Source: JBFWNZ01 sp050250795 (GTDB taxonomy: Bacteria; Pseudomonadota; Alphaproteobacteria; UBA8366). From it: a stretch of DNA of 29,212 nt. Of the stretch, positions 1 through 8,761 are shown in pieces. How positions within the stretch are numbered: position 1 is the first letter of the stretch; every line of letters begins with the position of its first letter. The notes below the pieces were generated by a model. It was given only the letters and a program-made list of their open reading frames with translations, had not been told where the DNA came from and did no database searches. The stretch lies in NCBI GenBank assembly GCA_050250795.1, contig JBFWNZ010000006.1, forward strand, positions 1-29,212, read 5' to 3'. Made by a program: the position numbers and the translations under genes.

Positions 1-67
1 CGATGCCCGGCTGTTCGTGTTCGAGCATCTGAGCAATGTCGACACCGCCTTCGTCATCGAATCGTAG
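1..67 (+). CDS. 3' end of an unidentified protein (partial)
   Basis: Reading from base 2, an open frame encodes 21 residues ending in NVDTAFVIES and closes with TAG at 65-67. The gene begins outside the window. Codon choice is GC-rich at third positions like the neighbours, so it is probably a real C-terminus. The next gene's ATG follows the stop directly, which suggests translational coupling. I do not recognise the family from this fragment. Confidence 0.5.
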   Translation, partial: DARLFVFEHLSNVDTAFVIES

Positions 68-358
68 ATGGCGCGCATGACGGCGCTGTGCGGCCGCCTG
101 GAGACCGCGAACCGTGCGCAGATGGAGGACTCGGATTCCGGCCGGGGCGGCGAACGTCTCTACAGCCTTATCTATTGCGACGACGCGGCGGCGATGGCGG
201 CGCGGGTGGAGGCGCATCGCGGCGGCCGTGCCGCGCTGTCCGACGGCGGACCCTTCGGCAGCGTCGCGCATCTGTGGCCGCTGCTGTTGTGCTTCGTGGT
301 CGGGCTGCGCATCACCAAGACGACGGCGGAGGTGGTGCAGGCCGGCCGCGAACGCTGA
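68..358 (+). CDS. small hypothetical protein, 96 aa, with one hydrophobic segment
   Basis: I do not recognise this protein. It starts with ATG directly after the TAG of the preceding frame, so it is probably translated by coupling. Third codon positions are mostly G or C, as in the surrounding real genes. The N-terminal two thirds is hydrophilic. Residues about 67-80 (HLWPLLLCFVVGLR) form a single hydrophobic stretch, too short and too C-terminal to be a signal peptide, followed by a basic and polar tail. It could be a small membrane-associated protein or a soluble domain with a buried helix. The stop codon lies inside a perfect palindrome (350-377) that may end the transcript. No function is proposed. 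Confidence 0.5.
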   Translation: MARMTALCGRLETANRAQMEDSDSGRGGERLYSLIYCDDAAAMAARVEAHRGGRAALSDGGPFGSVAHLWPLLLCFVVGLRITKTTAEVVQAGRER

Positions 359-377
359 ACCGCGCGGTTCAGCGTTC
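350..377. repeat. perfect 28-bp palindrome over a stop codon
   Basis: Two 14-base arms (left arm GAACGCTGAACCGC) are exact reverse complements with no spacer, and the left arm contains the TGA at 356-358. In RNA it would fold into a roughly 12-bp stem with a CGCG tip. It could protect a 3' end or act as a terminator, but no T-run follows. Function is unknown. Confidence 0.8.
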
Positions 378-428
378 GGGTGGCCCTGCGTTCGGGTGTC
401 CCTGCGTTCGGGTGGCCGGGCGTTCCGG
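372..428. repeat. 16-bp tandem repeat, about 3.5 copies, upstream of mutS
   Basis: The unit GCGTTCGGGTGGCCCT occurs at 372-387, 388-403 (one change) and 404-419 (last two bases differ), with a partial fourth copy GCGTTCCGG at 420-428. The first copy begins inside the right arm of the palindrome. The array ends 34 bases before the mutS start, so it probably lies in the mutS promoter or leader. Such arrays can change copy number by slippage. Confidence 0.8.
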
Positions 429-462
429 CGCCGGCGCCCCGCATGCTAAGGTGCCGCCCGCG

Positions 463-3117
463 ATGACCCAGCCTGCCCCGAACCCCGCCGCCAGCCCGAT
501 GATGGCGCAGTATCTCGCCATCAAGGCGCGCCATCCGGACTGCCTGCTGTTCTACCGGATGGGCGATTTCTACGAGATGTTCTTCGAGGACGCGGTGCGG
601 GCCGCCGCCGCGCTCGACATCACCCTGACCAAGCGCGGCGCGCATCAGGGCGAGGACATCCCGATGTGCGGCGTGCCGGTCCATGCCGCCGAGGGCTATC
701 TGTCGCGGCTGATCCGCCAGGGCTTCCGGGTCGCGATCTGCGAGCAGCTGGAGGACCCGGCCGAGGCCAAGGCGCGCGGCGGCAAGGCGGTGGTCAAGCG
801 CGACGTGGTGCGTCTCGTCACCCCCGGCACGATCACCGAGGAGACGCTGCTCGACGCCCGCCGGCACAACTACCTGGCGGCGCTGGCGGCGGCCGGCGAG
901 GCGCTGGGCCTGGCCTGGCTCGACGTCTCGACCGGTACCTTCCTGGTGCAGGCGGTGTCTGCCGGCGGGCTGGCGGCGGCGCTGGCGCGCATCGATCCGG
1001 GCGAGTTGCTGGCGGCCGAGCGGCTGATGGAGCGGCCCGAGCTGTTCGAGGCCTTCGCCGAATGGCGCGCGCGGCTGACCCCGCTGCCCGATCCGCGCTT
1101 CGATTCGACCAATGCCCGCAAGCGGCTGGAAGCGCTGTACGGCGTCGCCGCGCTGGACGCCTTCGGGGCGTTCGGGCGTGCCGAGATCGCGGCGGCCGGC
1201 GCGCTGGTCGACTATGTCGAGCTGACCCAGGTCGGCCGCCTGCCGCATCTGAAGCCGCCGCAGCGCCTGGCCGACGGCGCGGCGATGGAGATCGACGCCG
1301 CGACCCGCCGCAACCTGGAACTGGTGCGGCCGCTGGCGGAGGGGGATTCGCGCGCGGTGACCCTGCTCGCCGCCATCGACCGCAGCGTGACCGGCCCCGG
1401 CGCCCGGCTGCTGGCGGCGCGGCTGGCGGCGCCGCTGACCGACCCCGTCCGGATCGGGCGGCGGCTGGACATGGTGCAGTTCTTCCATGACGAACCGGCG
1501 GCACGCGCGGCGCTGCGCGAGGAGCTGCGGCGCTGTCCGGATCTGGAGCGCGCGTTGTCGCGCCTCACGCTCGGCCGCGGCGGGCCGCGCGATCTCGCCG
1601 CCCTGCGCGACGGGCTGGGACGCGTGGACGCGTTGCGTGCGGCCGTCGCGCGCGCCGCCTTGCCGCCGCCGGACGGCGTCGCGGATGCGGGGCGGCGGCT
1701 GGGATCGCATGCGGTGCTGGTGGACCGGCTTGCGCGGGCCCTGGCGCCCGACCTGCCGCTCTCGGCGCGCGACGGCGGCTTCATCGCCCCGGGCTGCGCG
1801 GCACCGCTGGACGCGCTGCGCCAGCTGCGCGACGAGGGGCGCCGGCTGGTCGCCGAACTGGAGGCGCGCTATCGCGGCGAGACCGGCGTCGACAGCCTGA
1901 AGATCAAGCATAACAATGTCCTGGGCTATTTCATTGAAGTGACGGCGCGGCATGCGGAACGCATGGGCGACGGTTTCATCCACCGCCAGACCATGGCCGG
2001 CGCCGTGCGCTATGCGACGACCGAACTGGCCGACCTCGCGCGGCGGATCGCCGAGGCCGGCGACAAGGCGCTGGCGATGGAGCAGCAGCTGTTCGACGAT
2101 CTGGTCGCCGAGGCCGTGGCGCGGGCCGGGCCGATCGGCGAGGCGGCCGCCGCCATGGCGGCACTGGATGTCGCCGCCGGGCTGGCCGAGCTGGCGGAGG
2201 CGAACCGCTATGTCCGGCCGGTCGTGGACGATTCCGCCGCCTTCCGGATCGCGGGTGGCCGCCATCCGGTGGTCGAGCAGGCGCTGCGCCGGGCGGGCGA
2301 GGGCAGCTTCGTCGCCAACGATTGCGATCTGGGGCCCGAGGGGCGGCTGTGGCTCGTCACCGGGCCGAACATGGCCGGCAAGAGCACCTTCCTGCGGCAG
2401 AACGCGCTGATCGCCATCCTGGCCCAGATCGGCGCCTTCGTGCCGGCGGACTCCGCCCATATCGGCGTCGTCGACCGGCTGTTCAGCCGGGTCGGCGCCG
2501 CCGACGACCTGGCGCGCGGCCGCTCCACCTTCATGGTCGAGATGGTGGAGACGGCGGCCATCCTGCATCAGGCGACGCCGCGCTCGCTGGTCATCCTGGA
2601 CGAGATCGGCCGCGGCACCGCCACCTTCGACGGGCTGTCCATCGCCTGGGCGGCGGTCGAGCACCTGCATGACGGCAACCGATGCCGTGGCTTGTTCGCC
2701 ACGCATTATCACGAGCTGGTGGCGCTGACGGCGCGTCTCGACGGGCTGCGCCCGTTCACGATGCGGGTCAAGGAATGGCAGGGCGAGGTGGTGTTCCTGC
2801 ACGAGGTGGCGCCGGGGGCGGCCGACCGCTCCTACGGCATCCATGTCGCCAAGCTGGCGGGGCTACCGGCCAGCGTGGTCGCCCGCGCCGAGGCGGTGCT
2901 GGCGACGCTGGAATCCGGCGAGCATTCCGGCGCAGCCGCACGTCTGGCCGAGGATTTGCCGCTGTTCGCCGTCGCCCGCCCCGCCCCGCCGCCGCCCGCT
3001 GCGGCCGGTCCGGGCCCGGTCGAGGCGGCGCTGGCGGCGGTCAATCCCGACGAGTTGGCCCCGCGCGAGGCCCTCGACCTGCTGTACCGGCTGAAGTCGC
3101 TCCAGCGCCCGGACTGA
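463..3117 (+). CDS. mutS: DNA mismatch repair ATPase MutS
   Basis: MutS recognises mismatches and short insertion loops and, with ATP, starts methyl-directed repair through MutL. The 884-residue product is slightly longer than E. coli MutS (853). The N-terminal mismatch-reading motif GDFYEMF places Phe36 and Glu38 exactly at the E. coli positions. Walker A (TGPNMAGKST) is at residues 633-642 and Walker B (ILDEIGRG) has Asp713 and Glu714. The connector, core and clamp domains lie between, and the C-terminus ends in a proline-rich linker and a short helix typical of the dimer/tetramer region. ATG 463 was chosen because it gives the F36/E38 register; AAGG at 448-451 is a weak ribosome site. The frame is open much further upstream, but that part runs through the repeat array and is unlike MutS. 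Confidence 0.97.
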   Translation: MTQPAPNPAASPMMAQYLAIKARHPDCLLFYRMGDFYEMFFEDAVRAAAALDITLTKRGAHQGEDIPMCGVPVHAAEGYLSRLIRQGFRVAICEQLEDPAEAKARGGKAVVKRDVVRLVTPGTITEETLLDARRHNYLAALAAAGEALGLAWLDVSTGTFLVQAVSAGGLAAALARIDPGELLAAERLMERPELFEAFAEWRARLTPLPDPRFDSTNARKRLEALYGVAALDAFGAFGRAEIAAAGALVDYVELTQVGRLPHLKPPQRLADGAAMEIDAATRRNLELVRPLAEGDSRAVTLLAAIDRSVTGPGARLLAARLAAPLTDPVRIGRRLDMVQFFHDEPAARAALREELRRCPDLERALSRLTLGRGGPRDLAALRDGLGRVDALRAAVARAALPPPDGVADAGRRLGSHAVLVDRLARALAPDLPLSARDGGFIAPGCAAPLDALRQLRDEGRRLVAELEARYRGETGVDSLKIKHNNVLGYFIEVTARHAERMGDGFIHRQTMAGAVRYATTELADLARRIAEAGDKALAMEQQLFDDLVAEAVARAGPIGEAAAAMAALDVAAGLAELAEANRYVRPVVDDSAAFRIAGGRHPVVEQALRRAGEGSFVANDCDLGPEGRLWLVTGPNMAGKSTFLRQNALIAILAQIGAFVPADSAHIGVVDRLFSRVGAADDLARGRSTFMVEMVETAAILHQATPRSLVILDEIGRGTATFDGLSIAWAAVEHLHDGNRCRGLFATHYHELVALTARLDGLRPFTMRVKEWQGEVVFLHEVAPGAADRSYGIHVAKLAGLPASVVARAEAVLATLESGEHSGAAARLAEDLPLFAVARPAPPPPAAAGPGPVEAALAAVNPDELAPREALDLLYRLKSLQRPD

Positions 3118-3182
3118 CGGAACTTTCCCGCGTATCACGCGTTTGCCGGACGGATGAGTTCGTGCAACCGGAGACATGTGCC

Positions 3183-3668
3183 ATGGCGGGGATGGAAAGC
3201 GTGATGGCGGCGGCAATCGCGATGCTGGCGCTGGGGGCGACCCCGGACGCCCCTGCCGCGACGCGCGGCGTCCAGCTGGCGCAGAGCGCGCCGGCCGCCC
3301 GGCCGGCCCCGCCGCCGCCCGGAAGCCCCGCTGCGCCGACCGCGGTCGAACAGGCGGTGAAGGAGGCGTTCGCCGGGGTGGTGGTGCATGAGGATGGCAG
3401 CGTCGAAACCACCGGCAACGGCCAGAATTCGCTGGGAGAGGACGGGCTGCCGCAGGGGCTGGCGCGCGAGGTGCGGAACAGCAACCGCCTGCCGCGCGGC
3501 TTGCAGGAGCGCCTGACCGACCGCATTCAGGCCCGGCATCCGGATGCGGAGATGGAATATAACGGTGTCGAGGTGATCGTACGGGATAAGACGAGCGGAA
3601 AAGAGATCGAATCGATCAAGGATGTGATCGAACTGGCGCGGGTCCTGAACCGTCCGCCGCGCCCCTGA
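3183..3668 (+). CDS. exported small protein, first of two tandem paralogues
   Basis: The 161-residue product begins with a probable Sec-type signal peptide (hydrophobic run AAAIAMLALGA near residues 9-20), then an Ala/Pro-rich linker to about residue 55. The mature domain contains DGSVE, EDGLPQGL, LPRGLQERL, VEVIVRD and KDVIELARVL. The same blocks, in the same order, occur in the following gene, so the two are paralogues. The LPxGLxxxL element recalls periplasmic RcnB/CigR-like proteins, but this is only a resemblance. ATG 3183 is preceded by GGAG (3170-3173) at good spacing; ATG 3204 is an alternative that shortens the n-region. It stands between mutS and glnD, with 65 bases before and 75 after it, so it may have its own promoter. 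Function unknown. Confidence 0.75.
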   Translation: MAGMESVMAAAIAMLALGATPDAPAATRGVQLAQSAPAARPAPPPPGSPAAPTAVEQAVKEAFAGVVVHEDGSVETTGNGQNSLGEDGLPQGLAREVRNSNRLPRGLQERLTDRIQARHPDAEMEYNGVEVIVRDKTSGKEIESIKDVIELARVLNRPPRP

Positions 3669-3670
3669 GG

Positions 3671-3698
3671 GGCACTGTGCGCGCCGTCACAGCGTGCC
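3671..3698 (+). other. hairpin between the two exported paralogues
   Basis: GGCAC at 3671-3675 pairs with GTGCC at 3694-3698, and TGTG (3676-3679) with CACA (3688-3691), leaving a two-base bulge. A second short inverted repeat, GCCCC-TGA-GGGGC (3661-3673), covers the stop codon of the first gene and competes for the same bases. No T-run follows, so this is at best a weak terminator or an mRNA stability element. Confidence 0.35.
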
Positions 3699-3743
3699 GC
3701 CGCCTCGGCCCGTATTCTGCCGGATCGAGCCCGAGGTCCCGCC

Positions 3744-4196
3744 ATGCCCAACCGCCGACTCTTCCTTATCCTGCCCTTGACGGCCCTGGCCGTCATCGGG
3801 CCGTTCATGCTGCCCGCTGCGGCCGGTCCCCAGACGGTCGCGCAGGCTTCCGCCGGGGCGCTGAGCCCGGCCGAGCGCCAGGCCATCGCCGAAGCCATGG
3901 TCGATGCGCTGGACGGCCTCAAGGTCTATGACAACGGGGCGGTCGAGGAAGCGTCGGGGGCGCCGGCGGATATGGACGGCATGCCGTCGGGGCTGATGGA
4001 TTACGTCCAGCGCACGAAGCAGCTGCCGCCCGGCCTGCAGCAGCTGGTGATCGACGCGGTCGAGGTGCGGCTTCCGGGGCGCCGGGCGCAGCTGGCGGGC
4101 GTCAGTCTGGTGCTGCGGGATGCCGCGGGCGGGGCCATCGTCGGCACGGTCGGCGACGTGCTGGCGCTGCGGCGCAGCCTCAGCCTGCGGAACTGA
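3744..4196 (+). CDS. exported small protein, second of two tandem paralogues
   Basis: The 150-residue product has a clear signal peptide: Arg at positions 4-5, a hydrophobic core (LFLILPLTALAVIGPFM) and a likely cleavage near the AAAG region. The mature part matches the previous gene block by block: DNGAVE for DGSVE, MDGMPSGL for EDGLPQGL, LPPGLQQLV for LPRGLQERL, VSLVLRD for VEVIVRD and VGDVLALRRSL for IKDVIELARVL. The pair therefore looks like an old tandem duplication of a periplasmic domain of about 90 residues. ATG 3744 fits the signal peptide; GAGG lies about ten bases upstream. The family is not one I can name. Nothing in the sequence points to a link with GlnD beyond adjacency. Confidence 0.75.
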   Translation: MPNRRLFLILPLTALAVIGPFMLPAAAGPQTVAQASAGALSPAERQAIAEAMVDALDGLKVYDNGAVEEASGAPADMDGMPSGLMDYVQRTKQLPPGLQQLVIDAVEVRLPGRRAQLAGVSLVLRDAAGGAIVGTVGDVLALRRSLSLRN

Positions 4197-4241
4197 TCGC
4201 CGCCCCTTGCTTTTGCGCGCCGCTGGGCGCAACTCTTCCCT

Positions 4242-7100
4242 ATGACGAAGCTTCGCGACAGGCGCGCCATCATCGACCGGCTGGCCGTGCAGGAAGCCGC
4301 CGAGGCGGCGATTGCCGACGCCAGCGAATCCGAGCGACCGGCCCGGCTTCTCACCGTCTATCGTGCCGTTCTGGAAACCGGCCATGCCGAGATCCGGCGC
4401 CGTTTCGACGAGGATTCGGACGGCTCCGCCTGCGTCGCCGGCCGTTGCTTCCTGATCGACCAGCTGCTGCGCGTCATGCACGACATGGCCGCCAACTGGC
4501 TCTATCCCGCGGCCAATCCGACCGCGGCCGACCAGCTGGCGATCGTGGCCTATGGCGGTTACGGGCGCGGGGAGCTGGCACCGCATTCCGACATCGACCT
4601 GCTGTTCCTGCTGCCCTACAAGCAGACGCCGCGCGGCGAGCAGATCGTCGAGCACATGCTCTACACGCTGTGGGACATGGGGCTGAAGGTCGGCCACGCG
4701 ACCCGCTCCATCGACGACTGCATCCGCCTCGCCAAGGCCGATGTCACGATCTGCACCGGCCTGCTGGAGGCGCGCTTCATCTGGGGCACCCAGCGCCTGT
4801 TCCTCGATCTGCGCCAGCGCTTCCAGAAGCAGGTGGTCGAGGGCGGCGGCACCGATTTCGTCATCGCCAAGCTGGCCGAGCGCGACGAGCGGCACGAGAA
4901 GATGGGCGACAGCCGCTATGTGCTGGAGCCGAACGTCAAGGACGGCAAGGGCGGCCTGCGCGATCTCCAGACCCTGTTCTGGATCGCCAAGCATCTCTAC
5001 CGCGTCACCGACATGGCCGGGCTGATCGACGAGGGCGTGCTGACGGCGGCCGAGGCGCGGCAGTTCGCCAAGGCGCAGGACTTCCTGTGGACGGTGCGCT
5101 GCCATATCCACTATCAGGCCGGCCGGCCGGACGAGCGGCTGACCTTCGATCTGCAGCCCACGCTGGCCCGGCGCATGGGCTATACTGATCGGGCGGGCGT
5201 CGCCGCGGTCGAGCGCTTCATGAAGCACTATTTCCTGGTGGCCAAGGAAGTGGGCGACCTGACGCGCATCTTCTGCGCCGCGCTGGAGGCGCGCCAGCAG
5301 CGCGGCTGGTTCGGTTTCTCCGGCTTCAGCCTGTTCCGCCGCGAGGTCGAGGGCTTTCCCGTCGAGGGTGGAAGGCTGCGCGTCACCGGCCCCGATCATT
5401 TCGCCAATCAGCCGCGCGACCTGCTGCGCCTGTTCGAGGTGGCGCATCGCTGCGACCTGGACATCCATCCCGATGCCTTGCAGCAGGTCACGCGCAACCT
5501 GAAGCGCATCGACCGCAAGCTGCGCGAGGACCCCGAGGCGAACCGCCTGTTCATGGCGATGCTGACGGCCGAGAAGAATCCCGAGATCACGCTGCGGCGG
5601 ATGAACGAAGCCGGCGTGTTCGGCCGGTTCATCCCGGATTTCGGGCGTGTCGTCGCGCAGATGCAGTACGACATGTACCATGTCTACACGACCGACGAGC
5701 ACACCATCCGCGCCATCGGCATCCTGAACCGGATCGAGCGCGGCGAACTGGCCGAGGACCATCCGCTCGCCTCCGAGATCATCCACAAGGCGCTGTCGCG
5801 CCGCGCCCTGTATGCCTCGGTGCTGATGCACGACATCGCCAAGGGCCGCGGCGGCGACCATTCCGAGCTGGGCGAGAAGGTGGCGATGAAGCTGTGCCCC
5901 CGGCTGGGCCTGACGCCGGAGGAGACCGAGACGGTCGCCTGGCTGGTGCGCTTCCACCTGGCGATGAGCCATACCGCCTTCAAGCGGGACCTGTCCGACT
6001 ACAAGACGGTGGCGGATTTCGTGCGGCTGGTGCAGTCGCCCGAGCGGCTGCGCCTGCTGCTCTGCCTGACTGTGGTCGACATCCGCGCGGTCGGCCCCGG
6101 CCGCTGGAACAGCTGGAAGGCGGTGCTGCTGCGCGATCTCTATTACCGGGCCGAGGAGATCATGGGCGGCGCCGGCGGCGCGGCCACCCGGCGCGACCGC
6201 GTCGCCGCCGTCCACGCGGCGCTCGACAAGCGGCTGGCCGACTGGGACGCGGCGGACCGCGCGGCGCATTACGAACTGGCGCGGTCCAGTTACTGGCTGG
6301 GCTTCGATACCGAATCGCTGGCCCGCCATGCCCGCTTCATCCGCGAGACCGACCGCGCCGGCCAGGCCCTGGCGGTGGACACGCGCGTCATGCCGGACCA
6401 GGGCGTGACCGAGGTGACGGTGTATGCCCACGACCATCCGGGCTTGTTCAGCCGGATTTCCGGTGCGCTCGCGGTTTCGGGGGCGAACATCGTCGATGCG
6501 CGGATCAACACGCTGGCCAACGGCATGGCGCTGGATGCCTTTACGGTCCAGGACGCCGAGGGCGGCGCCTTCGCGCGGCCGGACAAGCTGGCCAAGCTGG
6601 CCACCGCCATCGAGCAGTCGCTGGCCGGGCGGCTGCGGCCGCTGGCCGAATTGAGCAAGCGACCCTCCACCGGGCCGACCCGGGCGCGGGTGTTCCGCGT
6701 CGAGCCGCGCGTCCTGATCGACAACAAGGCGTCCAACACCAACACGGTGATCGAGGTGAACGGCCGCGATCGGCCGGGCCTGCTGTACGACGTCACGCGC
6801 GCGCTGACGGACCTGGCGCTCCAGATCACCTCGGCCAAGATCTCCACCTATGGCGAGGTGGTGGTCGACGTGTTCTATGTGAAGGACGTGTTCGGCATGA
6901 AGGTCGAGCATGACGGCAAGCTGGAGCAGATCCGCGACCGGCTGCTGATGGCGCTGGCCGACCCCAATGCCGCGCTGCCGCCGGCCAAGCCGGAGCGGCC
7001 GGCGAAGCCGGAGCCGAAGCGCACGCGCCGCCGCAAGCCGGCCGGGGAAGCGGCGGAACCGGCCGCCGTCAGCGCCGCGGCCGACGGATCGGCCGAGTAG
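4242..7100 (+). CDS. glnD: bifunctional PII uridylyltransferase / uridylyl-removing enzyme GlnD
   Basis: GlnD senses glutamine and attaches UMP to PII proteins or removes it, setting glutamine synthetase activity and nitrogen gene expression. The 952-residue product has all expected domains. The nucleotidyltransferase motif YGGYGRGELAPHSDID starts at residue 104, with catalytic Asp117 and Asp119. The HD hydrolase domain includes HDIAKGRGGDHSE with His530 and Asp531. Two C-terminal ACT domains start near residues 724 and 836 (HDHPGLFSRISGALA and DRPGLLYDVTRALT), where glutamine is expected to bind. A basic, proline-rich and alanine-rich tail of about 35 residues follows the second ACT domain. 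ATG 4242 has a poor ribosome site; a small hairpin (TTGCGC 4213-4218 with GCGCAA 4227-4232) lies just upstream. Confidence 0.97.
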   Translation: MTKLRDRRAIIDRLAVQEAAEAAIADASESERPARLLTVYRAVLETGHAEIRRRFDEDSDGSACVAGRCFLIDQLLRVMHDMAANWLYPAANPTAADQLAIVAYGGYGRGELAPHSDIDLLFLLPYKQTPRGEQIVEHMLYTLWDMGLKVGHATRSIDDCIRLAKADVTICTGLLEARFIWGTQRLFLDLRQRFQKQVVEGGGTDFVIAKLAERDERHEKMGDSRYVLEPNVKDGKGGLRDLQTLFWIAKHLYRVTDMAGLIDEGVLTAAEARQFAKAQDFLWTVRCHIHYQAGRPDERLTFDLQPTLARRMGYTDRAGVAAVERFMKHYFLVAKEVGDLTRIFCAALEARQQRGWFGFSGFSLFRREVEGFPVEGGRLRVTGPDHFANQPRDLLRLFEVAHRCDLDIHPDALQQVTRNLKRIDRKLREDPEANRLFMAMLTAEKNPEITLRRMNEAGVFGRFIPDFGRVVAQMQYDMYHVYTTDEHTIRAIGILNRIERGELAEDHPLASEIIHKALSRRALYASVLMHDIAKGRGGDHSELGEKVAMKLCPRLGLTPEETETVAWLVRFHLAMSHTAFKRDLSDYKTVADFVRLVQSPERLRLLLCLTVVDIRAVGPGRWNSWKAVLLRDLYYRAEEIMGGAGGAATRRDRVAAVHAALDKRLADWDAADRAAHYELARSSYWLGFDTESLARHARFIRETDRAGQALAVDTRVMPDQGVTEVTVYAHDHPGLFSRISGALAVSGANIVDARINTLANGMALDAFTVQDAEGGAFARPDKLAKLATAIEQSLAGRLRPLAELSKRPSTGPTRARVFRVEPRVLIDNKASNTNTVIEVNGRDRPGLLYDVTRALTDLALQITSAKISTYGEVVVDVFYVKDVFGMKVEHDGKLEQIRDRLLMALADPNAALPPAKPERPAKPEPKRTRRRKPAGEAAEPAAVSAAADGSAE

Positions 7101-7157
7101 CGGGCCGCCCTCGGGCGCCCGCCTTCTTTCCGACGCGAATCTCGGCTACAGAACGGC

Positions 7158-8726
7158 ATGGCACTCTATCGGGCTATCGCGACGCTCGGCAGCTGGACGA
7201 TGCTGAGCCGCATCCTGGGTTTCGTCCGCGACATGCTGCTGGCCGGGGTGCTGGGGGCCGGCATGGTGGCCGACGCCTTCTTCGTTGCCTTCAAGTTCCC
7301 GAATTTCTTCCGCCGCCTGTTCGCCGAAGGGGCGTTCAACGCGGCCTTCGTGCCGCTCTATGCCCGGCGGCTGGAGCAGGATGGGCAGGACGCTGCACGC
7401 GGCTTCGCCGGCGAGGTGGCGGCGGTGATGACGGCGTGGCTGCTGGTGTTCACGGCGATCGCCCAGGCGGCGATGCCCTGGCTGATGCTGGTCCTGGCGC
7501 CGGGTTTCTCGGACCAGCCGGAGAAATTCGCGCTGGCGGTCGACCTGACGCAGATCACCTTTCCCTATCTGATGTTCATGGCGCTGGTGGCGCTGCTGGG
7601 CGGCATGCTCAACGCGCATCACCGCTTCGCCGCGACGGCGGCGGCGCCCATCGTGCTCAACCTCGTGCTGATCGCAACCCTGGGTCTGGTCAAGGCGGGG
7701 CTCCTGCCGCTGCCGGGACAGGCCGTGTCCTGGGGCGTGATCGTCGCCGGCGCCGGCCAGTTCGCATGGCTCGCCTGGGCCTGCCACCGCCAGGGCATCG
7801 CCTTCCGGGTGCCGGTGCCGAGCCTGACGCCGGGCGTGCGCCGCCTGTTGCGGCTGATGGTGCCGGGGCTGATGGGGGCGGGCGTGGTGCAGATCAACCT
7901 CGTCATCGACGTGATGCTGGCTTCGCTGCTGCCCGAGGGCTCGGTGTCCTGGCTCTACTATGCGGATCGGGTGAACCAGCTGCCGCTGGGCGTCGTCGGG
8001 GTCGCCATCGGGGTGGCGCTGCTGCCGATGCTGTCGCGCCAGCTGAGCGCGGGCGACCTGCGCGGCGCGGCCGACAGCCAGAACCGGGCGGTTGAGCTGG
8101 GCCTGCTGCTGACCTTGCCGGCGGCGGCGGCCCTGGTTGCCATTCCGGGCCCCATCGTCGGCGTTCTGTTCCAGCGCGGCGCCTTTCAGGCCGGGGACGC
8201 GGCGGCGACGTCGGCGGCGCTGGGCGCCTTTGCGATGGGGCTGCCCGGCTATGTGCTGATCAAGGCGCTGGTGCCGGCCTTCTTCGCCCGCGAGGATACC
8301 GCTACCCCGGTCAAGGTGGCGGTCGCCGCCATGCTGCTGAATATCGGGCTGGCCCTGGCGCTGATGCCGGTGCTGGCGCATGTCGGCATCGCGCTTGCGA
8401 CCGCGACCGCCGCCTGGGCCAATGCCGGGCTGCTCGCCTGGCTGCTGCACCGCCGCGGCCTGTTGCAGACCGATGCGCGGCTGCGCCGCCGGGCGCCGCG
8501 CATCCTGCTTGCGGCCGCGGCGATGGCCGGGGCCCTGTGGCTGGGCGCTCGCGCCCTCGAAGGCGCGTTCGCGGGGCCGCTCTGGCATGGCGTCCCGGCC
8601 CTGGCGGCGCTGGTTCTGGGCGGCATGGTCTGCTACGGCGCGCTGGCGCAGCTGACCGGTGCCGCCAGCTTTCGCGACATTCGCGGCGCCCTGCGACGGG
8701 GCGAGGTTGCGCCGCGCGTGAAATGA
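7158..8726 (+). CDS. murJ: lipid II flippase MurJ (MviN)
   Basis: MurJ moves lipid-linked peptidoglycan precursor (lipid II) across the inner membrane. The 522-residue protein is very hydrophobic, consistent with the family's 14 transmembrane helices. The conserved N-terminal stretch is present: SRILGFVRDMLLA near residue 16, then KFPNFFRRLFAEGAFNAAFVP at about residues 46-66. The basic residues RR in that motif and the later VNQLPLGVVGVAIGVALLP block are family signatures; the conserved charged residues lie in the central cavity in known structures. It follows glnD after 57 bases, the usual alphaproteobacterial order (glnD, murJ, trpS). Its stop is only 35 bases before the selenoprotein gene, so the two may share a transcript. 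Confidence 0.96.
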   Translation: MALYRAIATLGSWTMLSRILGFVRDMLLAGVLGAGMVADAFFVAFKFPNFFRRLFAEGAFNAAFVPLYARRLEQDGQDAARGFAGEVAAVMTAWLLVFTAIAQAAMPWLMLVLAPGFSDQPEKFALAVDLTQITFPYLMFMALVALLGGMLNAHHRFAATAAAPIVLNLVLIATLGLVKAGLLPLPGQAVSWGVIVAGAGQFAWLAWACHRQGIAFRVPVPSLTPGVRRLLRLMVPGLMGAGVVQINLVIDVMLASLLPEGSVSWLYYADRVNQLPLGVVGVAIGVALLPMLSRQLSAGDLRGAADSQNRAVELGLLLTLPAAAALVAIPGPIVGVLFQRGAFQAGDAAATSAALGAFAMGLPGYVLIKALVPAFFAREDTATPVKVAVAAMLLNIGLALALMPVLAHVGIALATATAAWANAGLLAWLLHRRGLLQTDARLRRRAPRILLAAAAMAGALWLGARALEGAFAGPLWHGVPALAALVLGGMVCYGALAQLTGAASFRDIRGALRRGEVAPRVK

Positions 8727-8761
8727 TCTAGCATTCGGGCGTCACCGCCGAGGAGCCGTTC

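Noticed and set aside
350..428. Palindrome and repeats as a CRISPR array
   Set aside because: The 16-bp units are directly adjacent with no spacers, and no cas gene is present.
88..462. mutS extended upstream to ATG 88
   Set aside because: The extension reads through the small upstream gene in another frame, the palindrome and the tandem repeat, and matches nothing in MutS. ATG 463 restores the family numbering.
172..2844. Very long minus-strand open frame (890 codons) opposite mutS
   Set aside because: It is antisense to an unambiguous mutS. Its translation is rich in Arg, Gln, His and Gly with no recognisable domain. GC-rich genes often leave such open antisense frames.
3687..6911. Minus-strand open frame of over 1000 codons opposite glnD
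   Set aside because: Same situation: it opposes a well-conserved GlnD, contains low-complexity Arg/Gln/His-rich sequence and has no domain.
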